Notes under the pieces: model-generated | Told to the model about the DNA's origin: nothing | Seen by the model: the letters and a program-made list of their open reading frames with translations, nothing else | Database searches by the model: none | Position numbers and translations under genes: made by a program | In this document: positions 1 through 8,145 of the stretch, piece after piece | Layout of the letters: each line of letters begins with the position of its first letter | Position numbering within the stretch: position 1 is the first letter of the stretch | Source: Candidatus Limimorpha equi | Lineage (GTDB): Bacteria; Bacteroidota; Bacteroidia; Bacteroidales; F082 | Assembly: GCA_018065885.1 (NCBI GenBank) | Contig: JAGHSL010000123.1 | Span: forward strand, 1 to 10,150 | Length of the DNA: 10,150 nt | Reading direction: 5' to 3'

Positions 1-1155
1 CAGATGATGGATTGCGCTTCACGTATGGAGTTTGAAAAAGCGCAGGTAATCAAGGAAAAATACGATTTGTTGGAGAACTACCGCAGCCGTTCAACGGTGG
101 TCAGCACGACGATTCATAATGTTGAGGTTTTCTCCTACATTGATGACAACGAGTCGTTTTATGTGAATTACATGAAAGTGGTCGATGGTGCTGTCATCCA
201 ATCGCATTCATTTGAGATGAAACGGCGTTTGGAGGAAAGTGCCGAGGAATTGTTGCTGCTTGCCATAACGGAATTGCGGCAGCAAATGGTCAATCATGCC
301 ACTGAAATCATTGTTCCGATGAAACTCGATTTTGCCATTGATAATGTTGAGTTTACCATTCCGCAACGCGGCGACAAGAAGCAGCTTTTGGAACTTTCGC
401 GCCGCAATGCCGCGCAATATAAGATTGACCTTGAGCGTCAGCGCTCGCTCGTCGATCCTGAACGGCATCAGAAACGGGTGCTGAACCAGTTGAAAGAGGA
501 ACTGCATCTGCCCGCTTTGCCCGAAGTGATTGAGTGTTTCGATAACTCCAATTTCCAAGGCGATTATCCTGTGGCGGCTATGGTGCAGTTTGTCAATGGC
601 AAGCCGAATAAGAGCGCTTACCGTCATTTCGACATTAAGACGGTTGTCGGTCCCGACGATTATGCTTCGATGAAGGAAGTGGTGCGTCGCCGCTATTCGC
701 GCCTTATTGCCGAAGGACAGCCGCTGCCGAATCTAATCATCACTGATGGCGGCAAAGGCCAGATGGAAGTGGTGCGCCAAGTGATTGAAGATGAACTGCA
801 TGTGAAAATCCCGATTGCCGGTTTGGTGAAGGACGACCGCCACCGCACCAACGAAATGCTATATGGTTTTCCGCCGAAAGTTGTTGGCGTGAAACTCAAT
901 TCGGAGCTGTTCCGCTTGCTGACTTACATTCAGGACGAGGTTCACCGTTTCGCCATTACGCATCACCGCAAGAAATTCGAGAAAGGTTTTATGCACTCCG
1001 AACTAGCCGACATCAAAGGCATTGGAAAAGCGACGGCTGAAAAACTGCTGCTTGAATTGAAATCAGTGGCCAACATCAAGGAAGCAAGCGAGGAAAGACT
1101 TGCAGAAGTGATTGGGCCAGCTAAAGCCAAATTGGTATTTGAGCATTTTAAGTAA
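1..1155 (+). CDS. uvrC: UvrABC system protein C, 3' part (5' end outside window)
   Basis: UvrC is the endonuclease of nucleotide excision repair; with UvrB it cuts the damaged strand on both sides of a lesion in the cytoplasm. The reading frame is open from base 1, so the N-terminal GIY-YIG domain lies outside; 384 codons are visible. Codons 1-35 look like the end of a UVR (UvrB-binding) helical motif (RMEFEKAQVIKEKYDLL). The RNase H-like second nuclease domain follows, with its expected acidic/histidine residues: D181 in ECFDNSN, D249 in ITDGGKGQ, and probably H281 in KDDRHRT. Two helix-hairpin-helix DNA-binding motifs close the protein (DIKGIGKATAEKLL and EVIGPAKAKLVFEHF). The ATG codons at 4 and 7 are internal methionines, not the start. 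The gene converges on gap, with a hairpin terminator between them. Identification rests on strong motif recognition. Confidence 0.96.
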   Translation, partial: QMMDCASRMEFEKAQVIKEKYDLLENYRSRSTVVSTTIHNVEVFSYIDDNESFYVNYMKVVDGAVIQSHSFEMKRRLEESAEELLLLAITELRQQMVNHATEIIVPMKLDFAIDNVEFTIPQRGDKKQLLELSRRNAAQYKIDLERQRSLVDPERHQKRVLNQLKEELHLPALPEVIECFDNSNFQGDYPVAAMVQFVNGKPNKSAYRHFDIKTVVGPDDYASMKEVVRRRYSRLIAEGQPLPNLIITDGGKGQMEVVRQVIEDELHVKIPIAGLVKDDRHRTNEMLYGFPPKVVGVKLNSELFRLLTYIQDEVHRFAITHHRKKFEKGFMHSELADIKGIGKATAEKLLLELKSVANIKEASEERLAEVIGPAKAKLVFEHFK

Positions 1156-1198
1156 ACACGGATTTTTTCCGCAAACTTTTTCCGAAACAATTTTATAC

Positions 1199-1236
1199 AA
1201 AAAAGGCTGACCGTATTACGGTCAGCCTCAAATTTT
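1199..1236. terminator. Bidirectional intrinsic terminator between convergent uvrC and gap
   Basis: A perfect inverted repeat has arms at 1204-1214 and 1218-1228 (AGGCTGACCGT / ACGGTCAGCCT), giving an 11-bp stem with a 3-nt loop. Read on the minus strand, the stem is followed at once by a T-run (complement of the A-run at 1199-1203), starting 26 nt past the gap stop: a classic terminator for gap. Read on the plus strand, it lies 49 nt after the uvrC stop and is followed by TCAAATTTTT, a weaker tail. A shared terminator fits the convergent arrangement. Confidence 0.9.
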
Positions 1237-1253
1237 TGCGTAATGAAAATCGT

Positions 1254-2261
1254 TTAGAATTTCATTCTGTCAATCAGGTCGACGACGCGGTTTGAATAAC
1301 CCCATTCGTTATCGTACCACGACATGATTTTAATCATCTTGCCCTTCACCATAGTGCTCTTGGCATCGAAAATGGATGAATGTGGGTTGTGGATGACGTC
1401 GCAGCTGACGATTTCGTCTTCTGTGTATTCGAGGATGCCTTTCATTGGGCCTTCGGCGGCTTCCTTCATGGCAGCGTTGATTTCTTCCTTGGTGGCTTCA
1501 GTCTTCAGTGTGCAGACGAGGTCGACCAATGAACCGGTTGGCGTAGGAACGCGGACAGCGATGCCGTCGAGTTTGCCGTTCAGTTCAGGAATGACGAGGC
1601 CGACAGCCTTGGCAGCGCCAGTTGTGGTAGGAATTTGCGACATGGCGGCGCTACGGGCGCGGCGAAGGTCGCTGTGAGGACCATCGAGGATGACTTGGTC
1701 GTTGGTGTAGCTGTGGATGGTGGTCATGTAGCCTTGCTCGATGCCGAAACGGTCGTTCAAGACCTTGGCGACAGGAGCCAGGCAGTTGGTGGTGCATGAT
1801 GCGTTGCTGACGCACTGAACGTCGTCGCGGAGTTCGTTGTCGTTTACGCCGCAAACAATGGTAGCGTCGATGTCATCCTTAGCGGGAGCGGAAATGATGA
1901 CTTTCTTGGCACCGTTTTTCAGGTGGTCGCCGTAACCGCCCTTGCTGCTTTCCTTGGCGCGGAAAATACCTGTCGATTCGACCACAACATCAGGAGTCTT
2001 GCTCCATTTTATGTTCAGCGGTGAACGTTCAGCCGTGACTGAAACGTGAACGCCGTTCACGATGAGGCCTGTTTCGTCATAATCCACTGTGCCAGGGAAT
2101 TTGCCTTGCGTCGAGTCGTATTTCAGCAAATGAGCCAAAACCTTGTTTTCGGTCAGGTCGTTGATGCCGACGATTTCCATGTTCGGACGTTCCAGAGCGA
2201 TTCTGAAAACATTTCTGCCGATGCGGCCGAATCCGTTGATAGCTACTTTAATTTTTTCCAT
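1254..2261 (-). CDS. gap: Type I glyceraldehyde-3-phosphate dehydrogenase
   Basis: This cytoplasmic enzyme of glycolysis/gluconeogenesis oxidises glyceraldehyde 3-phosphate to 1,3-bisphosphoglycerate with NAD+ and phosphate. The 335-residue length is normal for the family. The N-terminal Rossmann fold shows INGFGRIGRN (residues 8-17); D35 in GINDLTEN suggests NAD rather than NADP preference. The catalytic cysteine is C156 in SNASCTTNC, with the partner histidine H183 in TTIHSYTNDQ. The phosphate-binding TTTGAAKAV and the C-terminal SWYDNEWGYSNRVVDL are also present. The ATG at 2261 is the natural family start (MEKIKVAINGFG); no Shine-Dalgarno sequence is visible, as usual in Bacteroidota. The gene is monocistronic by appearance: it is divergent from the ATPase gene at 2578 and ends just before a strong terminator. 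Nothing is odd about it. I infer the main glycolytic gap gene, although a genome can carry paralogues. Confidence 0.98.
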   Translation of the reverse strand: MEKIKVAINGFGRIGRNVFRIALERPNMEIVGINDLTENKVLAHLLKYDSTQGKFPGTVDYDETGLIVNGVHVSVTAERSPLNIKWSKTPDVVVESTGIFRAKESSKGGYGDHLKNGAKKVIISAPAKDDIDATIVCGVNDNELRDDVQCVSNASCTTNCLAPVAKVLNDRFGIEQGYMTTIHSYTNDQVILDGPHSDLRRARSAAMSQIPTTTGAAKAVGLVIPELNGKLDGIAVRVPTPTGSLVDLVCTLKTEATKEEINAAMKEAAEGPMKGILEYTEDEIVSCDVIHNPHSSIFDAKSTMVKGKMIKIMSWYDNEWGYSNRVVDLIDRMKF

Positions 2262-2325
2262 GAGTGTTATGTATTTGTGTTAGTGTCAATAACGTGTTGT
2301 TTTTCTTTTTGTTCAAAAGAAACTG

Positions 2326-2333
2326 CAAAAGTA
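2326..2333 (-). promoter_or_regulatory. Bacteroidota -7 box, candidate gap promoter
   Basis: On the minus strand this reads TACTTTTG, matching the Bacteroidota sigma -7 consensus TAnnTTTG, and it is followed by C as is common. It would start transcription near 2320 and leave a leader of about 60 nt before the gap ATG. No convincing TTG -33 element is seen at the expected 19-21 nt spacing, so support comes from the -7 box and its position only. Confidence 0.5.
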
Positions 2334-2424
2334 CATATTTTTTGTCAGGGAATTATGCTTTTGATTTCAAAATCATTTCATGGGTGATGTTTGTGGCTGT
2401 TGATTATTGAAATTTGGGCTTCTA

Positions 2425-2515
2425 AAAATTGCGCGGAGGTGCAAAAATATGGGTTTGAAAATTGCGCGGAGGTGCAAAAATATAGGTTTGAAAATTGCGC
2501 AGAGATGTAATTTTT
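2425..2515. repeat. 33-bp tandem repeat array, about 2.75 units
   Basis: Unit 1 (2425-2457) and unit 2 (2458-2490) differ at one base (ATGGG versus ATAGG). A third, degenerate partial unit covers 2491-2515. The core is TTGCGCGGAGGTGCAA, an imperfect inverted repeat (TTGCGC, loop GGAG, GTGCAA, one G-T pair), followed by an A/T-rich linker. The array starts 164 bp upstream of the gap ATG and ends just before the promoter of the ATPase gene at 2578. There are no spacers, so it is not CRISPR. The function is unknown. Because 33 is a multiple of three, the array is open as an 11-residue peptide repeat (see findings). Confidence 0.9.
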
Positions 2516-2527
2516 AAAAAAATAAAG

Positions 2528-2556
2528 TTGTATGTAACTAATATTTAGTACTTTTG
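2528..2556 (+). promoter_or_regulatory. Bacteroidota promoter for the first ATPase gene
   Basis: A -33 TTG (2528-2530) and a -7 box TACTTTTG (2549-2556) are separated by 18 nt, close to the Bacteroidota consensus TTTG-N19-21-TAnnTTTG. Transcription would begin near 2562, about 15 nt before the ATG at 2578. The in-frame TTG at 2554 lies inside the -7 box, so it cannot be the start codon of this transcript; this supports the ATG at 2578. Confidence 0.7.
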
Positions 2557-2577
2557 CAAAAAATAAAAGTTTTGTAT

Positions 2578-3915
2578 ATGACAGAGCGTGTTTTTAAGAG
2601 AAAAATATATGAAAAAATGCTCCATTGGAAGCAGGAAGAAAACGGAGAAACTGCACTTTTGATTGAAGGCGCACGCCGAATAGGGAAGTCGACAGTCGTT
2701 AGACAATTTGCTGAAAACGAATATAAATCATTCATTATGATTGATTTTTCGTATGCTTCGGAAGAAGAGTTCAGCCTATTCAACGACATGTCGAATCTTG
2801 ACTATTTTTTCACAAGACTTAAAGCCTTGGAAGGAAAGCCTTTGTACGAAAGAGATTCCGTCATAGTTTTTGATGAGGTTCAGTTACAGCCTTTGGCGCG
2901 TCAAGCCATCAAGCGTTTGGTCGCAGATGGACGTTATGATTATATTGAAACTGGTTCGCTGATTAGCATCCAGAAAAATGTTGAAAACATACTTATCCCT
3001 AGCGAAGAAGAATCCATAAGTATGTATCCCATGGATTATGAGGAGTTTCGTTGGGCTATGGGTGACACGGAAAGCATCGGCTTGTTGCGTGAAGCCTTGA
3101 TGAAAAGGCGAGGTTTTGGTGATGCGGTCAATCGTAAATTGATGCGTGATTTCAGGTTGTATATGCTTGTTGGAGGAATGCCCCAAGCTGTCAACAAATA
3201 CCTTGACACACTTGATTTGAGTCAAGTCGACCGTGTGAAACGTAGTATCATTCGCCTTTATCAGAAAGATTTTCATAAACTTGACCCTTCTGATAAAGCC
3301 CAGGCTATTTTTATGGCAGCACCTTCAGAATTGCATAAGAATTCATCGCGGTTTCAGGTGACTACGGTCGTGGAAAATATCAGGCCAGAAAGTACTTTTG
3401 AACTCATTAATTTGATGCAGGAAAGCAAAACGGTAAATGTCGCCTATCATGTTGACGACCCGAATGTGGGCATGGAGCTATCTGCCAATAAATCAGCTTA
3501 TAAGATTTATCTTAATGATACGGGATTGTTTGTCACATTAGCTTTTTGGGATAAAGCGTTTACTGAAAATGTCATTTATCAGAAACTGTTAAGTGATTCC
3601 TTAGAAGCCAATTTAGGCTATGTTTATGAAAATGTCGTCGCGCAAATGTTAGCTGCTGCCGATAATAAGCTTTTCTATTATACGTTCCTTAACGAAAGCC
3701 GGCATCGCTATGAAATCGACTTTCTCCTTTCAAGAAGCAATAAATTGTGCCCGATTGAAGTTAAATCAGCTGGTTATAATACTCATGCCTCATTGGATGC
3801 CTTTTGCGAAAAATTTTCGCACAGAATCCGTGACCGCTATTTGGTTTATACGAAAGATTTACGTCAAGACGGAGAAACGCTTAGGATTCCTGTTTATATG
3901 GTTGGGCTGCTGTAA
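2578..3915 (+). CDS. AAA_14 / DUF4143 ATPase (first copy)
   Basis: This is an ATP-binding protein of the COG1373-type family, with an AAA+ domain followed by DUF4143; the family is very common in Bacteroidota and archaea, and its biological role is not settled. It has 445 residues from the ATG at 2578, full length for the family. The Walker A motif is GARRIGKST (G31-T39, K37). Walker B is VIVFDEVQL (D99, E100). ETGSLIS resembles sensor 1, and VGGMPQAVNKYL is the family signature after the AAA domain. The C-terminal DUF4143 region holds a PD-(D/E)xK nuclease-like arrangement: D381 in YEIDFLLS and E394-V-K396 in PIEVKS. All these residues are intact. The start was chosen because the promoter -7 box overlaps the upstream in-frame TTG. 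The gene lies just downstream of a tandem array and promoter, and 83 bp ahead of the PPDK-like gene, which has its own -7 box. I infer an accessory gene, possibly in genome-defence, toxin-antitoxin-like or selfish functions; none of these is shown. Confidence 0.9.
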   Translation: MTERVFKRKIYEKMLHWKQEENGETALLIEGARRIGKSTVVRQFAENEYKSFIMIDFSYASEEEFSLFNDMSNLDYFFTRLKALEGKPLYERDSVIVFDEVQLQPLARQAIKRLVADGRYDYIETGSLISIQKNVENILIPSEEESISMYPMDYEEFRWAMGDTESIGLLREALMKRRGFGDAVNRKLMRDFRLYMLVGGMPQAVNKYLDTLDLSQVDRVKRSIIRLYQKDFHKLDPSDKAQAIFMAAPSELHKNSSRFQVTTVVENIRPESTFELINLMQESKTVNVAYHVDDPNVGMELSANKSAYKIYLNDTGLFVTLAFWDKAFTENVIYQKLLSDSLEANLGYVYENVVAQMLAAADNKLFYYTFLNESRHRYEIDFLLSRSNKLCPIEVKSAGYNTHASLDAFCEKFSHRIRDRYLVYTKDLRQDGETLRIPVYMVGLL

Positions 3916-3971
3916 TCGAAGATTTCCCGAAAACCTTATTGCTAAAAAAACGCCATTCGCTTATCTTTTCC

Positions 3972-3979
3972 TATTTTTG
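3972..3979 (+). promoter_or_regulatory. Bacteroidota -7 box for the PPDK-like gene
   Basis: TATTTTTG followed by C matches TAnnTTTG and sits 19 nt upstream of the ATG at 3999. No clear TTG -33 element lies at the usual distance. An in-frame TTG at 3939 lies upstream of the box, so the natural start is the ATG at 3999. Confidence 0.5.
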
Positions 3980-3998
3980 CAAAACTTATTTAAATACT

Positions 3999-6900
3999 AT
4001 GGATAATTCTTTCAAATCACAGGCTTTGGAAGCCAATTTGGCTCAAACCCGATATAAAGACATTTTTATCCCTGCTGAACATCAGGAGTTTATCGACTTG
4101 TCGAAGAAATATTTCGGCATCAATAAAAGGGCAAACGACTGCATTACGGAGTTTCATCACCCCATGTCGAACCATACTTTCGTCACTGAAGAATTGCGTA
4201 AAATTCTGATTGACGATTTCTGGTTCTATACAAGAGATGACATCAAAACTGACGCATTGCTGATTCCTATTGAAATGATGCACAGTCTTTTAAAACCTGA
4301 AGTTGAGAAAAAGTTGCGGCTGAATGTAATCAATACCTTGTTGGAATTTACGGATGTCGTCATTGCAAAGTCGCCGAAACATGCTGAGTTGGTCTCATCT
4401 GTTTTCCGCATTTTGAACGAAGTTTTCGACGACAACAAGGATTGCCTCATTTTGGCTTCGAAATATGTAATCCGTTATTTGGAAAGAGCATTTGAAACGG
4501 TTGATTTTCATCAGGATGCATTTGATTTTGCGCACCGTGTCATGCAGGAAAACTATCGTTTTTGGCAGGAAACATCGGCAGTTGAAAATTGGATTGCCGA
4601 CAAGGATTTTCTGAAAGAAGACGAAGTCGTCAACTTGAAAAATGAAATCGGCAAGCCTTATTTCGATGGTCTAAATCTTGCTTTGGCAAAGGCTGAAACT
4701 TGGAAGGATTTGGAGGATTTGCCGACTTTCGACCAGATTGCATCGCGTTTCACGGATTCGGAAAGTGTTCTGCCTCATTTCATTACGAAGTTCCAGTTTG
4801 TGTTTTATCTGTTGCATTTGCCTGGCATGGCCAATTCGCGCGAACGCTTGATTTGGAACATGGACAGGATGTTGCGCGATGCCGTCGATGAACTTTCGGA
4901 AGACGAATTGATGCCTTTCATCGACACGATTTTTGACCTTGCCGATGAGCTGCGCAAGGAATATATGTCGGCGGTGCTCGATTTCCAGTTGACTTTGGGC
5001 AAGAAAATCATTGATGTCGATAAGACCGAGCAAAAGGAACTCGTCAATTATTTTGAGAAAAAACTGATTGCCTTTGGCTTTGTCAGTCCGGGAAAGGTGT
5101 TTGTCGGCGAAGACTGGCAACTCTCTGTGGATGAGAACCATATCAAGAATATCCGCGTCTGGTTGGAATTGATTGAGTATTCGCAGTCGCTGATGGAAAA
5201 ACTGCTTTCCGCCTTGATTGTCAACCTGAAATTGGGAGGCATTTTCCTAAGTGACACAGATTTGTTCCAACGTGAAATCACGAAAATATTGAATTCCAAC
5301 ATTCGCCCTTATTATAAAAAGGTGAAGCAGCTTTCGCGTATTTTTCCGGTTTATTTCAATGAAATCGGTGCCGAGGGCGAAATCCGCAATGTCACCACGA
5401 ATATGGACGAAATCAGCGGACGACAGGACAAGCTGGTGCATTTCTTGCGCAAACAGGTTCACACCGAAAGTAACAATACGCTTATCGGTTTGACATTCAG
5501 TGTGTTCAATTTCTGGAACGATGGCAATTTGGAAGCATTGAAACCGATTTTGCCGAAAAATGTCTTTGAAAGCATCGATAAGGGCAGCACTTGGTTCACT
5601 TACGTTCATTTGCTGGTGCAGACCATGGGCGAAATTTCGTGCATGAATACCGAAAGTTTGCTTTTGCTTTCGCGTGACGATTTCGAGCATCTTATCAATT
5701 CAGCCGCGCAAAGACTTGATTTAGAAACTGATATAACCGATCGTGAACGCACTCGCCTGATGAACATCCGCGACCTTTATGCCCGCCTGCGCGAGAAATA
5801 TTCCTTTGAGTCGGTCAACATTTTCAATTCCATGCGTACTTATTCCTTTATCCCTGATAATGAGGTGGATGAGCTGGAAAAATCGTTTGCCGAAAAGGAT
5901 TTGGATAAGACCGTGAAACTGCTTTACGCTTTCATGGACAAACTGAAAACCATCATTTTCAATCCGGAGGAAAGCGAAGGTTGGGAAAACATTTACCATA
6001 AGCGCCACATTGCCATTGGCATTCCTTCGATGTATGGCACCTACCGTGAAAACAAATTCGAGGCTATGGGCTTGACATTCAGATTGGAACGTGTGGCAAC
6101 TCAATTGATGGAGCGTGTCGTTTCGAGCATCAATCTGGAGTATATCTCCGAGCGGACTTTGCAACAGATTTGCAAGATTCTGGAATATTTCCGCGATGGC
6201 TTGGAACTGGATGGCATCACAAATCAGAGCTTCAACTCAAAATTGGAAATGCTTCGTTACAGCTTGACTTCCAGGAGTTTCTCTTTCGACCAATATATCA
6301 ACATTTTCCAATTCATTGCCGAAGATGTGCAGCGCATCATCATCAAGCATTTCCTGAAATCGTATGAATATCCGCTGAAGATAGTCATTCCGCAAGTGTT
6401 TGATTCTGAAGGAAATCTGAATGAAAAGGAAACGCAGACCTTGATTTCGCGCAAGTCGGAGGAATTTCACCGCGATTTGCTCTCGGATGCCTTCCTAATG
6501 CAGCCTTTGGATAACTTTATCGCACGCATCCTCAAGTCGTTGCGTGGCATGAAAGCCGCTCTCGACCCAAAACTGATCAACGACATTATGACTTATAATT
6601 CGGAGATGCTGATTAGTCCGTTCTGGGAGGAAAAACCCAAGATGGACAGTCAGGTTTTCATGGGCAGTAAGGCTTATCATTTGAAGAATCTTTATCTTGC
6701 CGGTTTGCCTGTGCCGCCTGGTTTTGTCATTACCACCGAGGTCTTCCGCCGTAACGAAACCATCAATACGATTTCGGAATTGCGCACGGAAATTCATGCC
6801 ATGATTCGTTCTTATCTGACTGAATTGGAAAATATTACAGGAACGCAATATGGCAATGCGGAACATCCGTTATTGCTTTCGGTGCGCTCGGGAACGGCTA

Positions 6901-8138
6901 TTTCCATGCCGGGTGCAATGGATACGATTTTGAATGTCGGTCTGAACGATGAATTGGTTGAAGCCATTGCGCAGGACGAAACGCGCGCTTGGTCGATTTG
7001 GGATTCATACCGTCGTCTCTTGCAAAGCTGGGGCATGGCCAAAGGCATCGAACGTGATGTGTTTGATGAAGAAATCAATAAGTTCAAGCAGAAATATAAT
7101 GTAAAGCAAAAGGTTGATTTTGAGGCCGCTGTGATGCGTGAACTGGCTTATTCCTACAAGCGGATTTTGGAAGAACACGGCGTTATCATGGAGCAGGATT
7201 TGTACAAACAACTTGTTGCTTGCATCAATCGCGTTTTCGATTCGTGGAATTCGAGCCGAGCTTTGGCTTATCGCAGTCACATGAGCATTGCCGAAGATTG
7301 GGGTACTGCCGCCATAGTTCAGCAGATGATTTTCGGCAATTTGAGTGATACGTCGGGAACGGGTGTTGTGTTTACGCAAAATCCTCACCGTGAGCGCCCT
7401 GGCGTGCATTTGTATGGCGATTTCACTTTGAGAAGTCAAGGCGAAGATATTGTCGGTGGTCTTGTCAAGCCTTTGCCAATAGGCGAGACACAGCGCAAGG
7501 CTGACAACCGCGAAGGCTATTCCATGCAGACGCTTTTGCCGGAAATTTATAAGAAGATTTACGATATTGCCAAGCAACTGACTGAAAACATGGGCTATAG
7601 TGCTCAGGAAATGGAGTTTACCTTTGAGTCGGAAAAGCCGGAAGATTTCCGTATCCTTCAAATCCGTGACCAGGATTTGCGTCGGGAAGACGAAATGGAA
7701 GCTTTCGTTGAAAGCCCAGATTCGATGCAACGAATCGGTGAGGGCATAGGCATTGGCGGTGGCGCATTGAACGGCTTGGTGGCCTTTAATGAAGAAGATA
7801 TCGCAGCAATACGCACCAATCAACCCGATGACAAGGTGATTTTGGTTCGCCCCGATACCGTTCCCGACGACATCGGCATGGTCTTCGACTGCGACGGCCT
7901 GCTGACGGCTCGTGGTGGCGCCACATCACATGCGGCTGTCACAGCGGTCCGTTTGGGCAAGATTTGCGTGGTGAGTTGTGCCGCCTTGAATGTCGATGAC
8001 GATCATCATTGCGCCGAACTGAACGGCGTGGCCTTGAAAGCTGGCGATGCCATTGCTTTGGACGGTAATTTGGGCGTGGTTTATCTCGGCCATCACGCTA
8101 CGGAAAAGATGGTGGTGAAGAAAGGTTATAACTATTAA
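3999..8138 (+). CDS. PPDK/PEP-synthase-like phosphotransferase lacking the PEP domain, with large novel N-terminus
   Basis: The protein has 1379 residues. Its C-terminal third is recognisable. A PPDK/PEP-synthase ATP-binding domain (about 885-1225) carries GSKAYHLKNLYLAGLPVPPGF (split here: GSKAYHLKNL at 889-898, K891; VPPGF from 905), LSVRSGTAISMPGAMDT (R963), SGTGVVFTQNP (1119-1129), SQGEDIVGG (E1149) and LQIRDQDL (1220-1227). The swivelling phosphohistidine domain then follows with TARGGATSHAA, the phosphorylated residue being H1311. The protein ends 68 residues later, so the PEP/pyruvate TIM barrel that completes PPDK and PpsA is absent; the stop is clean and no frameshift is seen. Residues 1-880 are mostly alpha-helical by composition and match no domain I can name; KRHIAIGIPSMYG (668-680) looks like a conserved motif. 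By family knowledge ATP would phosphorylate H1311; the final acceptor is unknown and may bind the N-terminal region. It is often annotated as pyruvate phosphate dikinase, which is probably misleading. No signal peptide; cytoplasmic. ATG 3999 follows a -7 box. Confidence 0.9.
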   Translation: MDNSFKSQALEANLAQTRYKDIFIPAEHQEFIDLSKKYFGINKRANDCITEFHHPMSNHTFVTEELRKILIDDFWFYTRDDIKTDALLIPIEMMHSLLKPEVEKKLRLNVINTLLEFTDVVIAKSPKHAELVSSVFRILNEVFDDNKDCLILASKYVIRYLERAFETVDFHQDAFDFAHRVMQENYRFWQETSAVENWIADKDFLKEDEVVNLKNEIGKPYFDGLNLALAKAETWKDLEDLPTFDQIASRFTDSESVLPHFITKFQFVFYLLHLPGMANSRERLIWNMDRMLRDAVDELSEDELMPFIDTIFDLADELRKEYMSAVLDFQLTLGKKIIDVDKTEQKELVNYFEKKLIAFGFVSPGKVFVGEDWQLSVDENHIKNIRVWLELIEYSQSLMEKLLSALIVNLKLGGIFLSDTDLFQREITKILNSNIRPYYKKVKQLSRIFPVYFNEIGAEGEIRNVTTNMDEISGRQDKLVHFLRKQVHTESNNTLIGLTFSVFNFWNDGNLEALKPILPKNVFESIDKGSTWFTYVHLLVQTMGEISCMNTESLLLLSRDDFEHLINSAAQRLDLETDITDRERTRLMNIRDLYARLREKYSFESVNIFNSMRTYSFIPDNEVDELEKSFAEKDLDKTVKLLYAFMDKLKTIIFNPEESEGWENIYHKRHIAIGIPSMYGTYRENKFEAMGLTFRLERVATQLMERVVSSINLEYISERTLQQICKILEYFRDGLELDGITNQSFNSKLEMLRYSLTSRSFSFDQYINIFQFIAEDVQRIIIKHFLKSYEYPLKIVIPQVFDSEGNLNEKETQTLISRKSEEFHRDLLSDAFLMQPLDNFIARILKSLRGMKAALDPKLINDIMTYNSEMLISPFWEEKPKMDSQVFMGSKAYHLKNLYLAGLPVPPGFVITTEVFRRNETINTISELRTEIHAMIRSYLTELENITGTQYGNAEHPLLLSVRSGTAISMPGAMDTILNVGLNDELVEAIAQDETRAWSIWDSYRRLLQSWGMAKGIERDVFDEEINKFKQKYNVKQKVDFEAAVMRELAYSYKRILEEHGVIMEQDLYKQLVACINRVFDSWNSSRALAYRSHMSIAEDWGTAAIVQQMIFGNLSDTSGTGVVFTQNPHRERPGVHLYGDFTLRSQGEDIVGGLVKPLPIGETQRKADNREGYSMQTLLPEIYKKIYDIAKQLTENMGYSAQEMEFTFESEKPEDFRILQIRDQDLRREDEMEAFVESPDSMQRIGEGIGIGGGALNGLVAFNEEDIAAIRTNQPDDKVILVRPDTVPDDIGMVFDCDGLLTARGGATSHAAVTAVRLGKICVVSCAALNVDDDHHCAELNGVALKAGDAIALDGNLGVVYLGHHATEKMVVKKGYNY

Positions 8139-8145
8139 AATTACA

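Noticed and set aside
2046..2387. 113-codon plus-strand open frame
   Set aside because: It is antisense to the conserved N-terminus of gap and runs into the intergenic region with non-protein-like composition.
2554..2577. Upstream in-frame TTG start for the first ATPase
   Set aside because: The TTG lies inside the TACTTTTG -7 box, upstream of the expected transcription start; the ATG at 2578 is the plausible start.
3939..3998. Upstream in-frame TTG start for the PPDK-like protein
   Set aside because: It lies upstream of the TATTTTTG box, and the extra 20 residues have low-complexity, intergenic-like composition; the ATG at 3999 fits better.
3916..3998. Terminator between the first ATPase and the PPDK-like gene
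   Set aside because: No inverted repeat followed by a T-run was found; only an A-run and the -7 box are visible.
4671..5141. Minus-strand open frame of 156 codons, with others like it at 5247-5690 and 5721-6164
   Set aside because: These are antisense shadows of the PPDK-like gene, with no family resemblance and no promoter or start context.
7005..7823. 272-codon open frame on the minus strand
   Set aside because: It lies wholly antisense to the conserved ATP-binding domain of the PPDK-like gene, has no recognisable motif, and is a codon-bias shadow.
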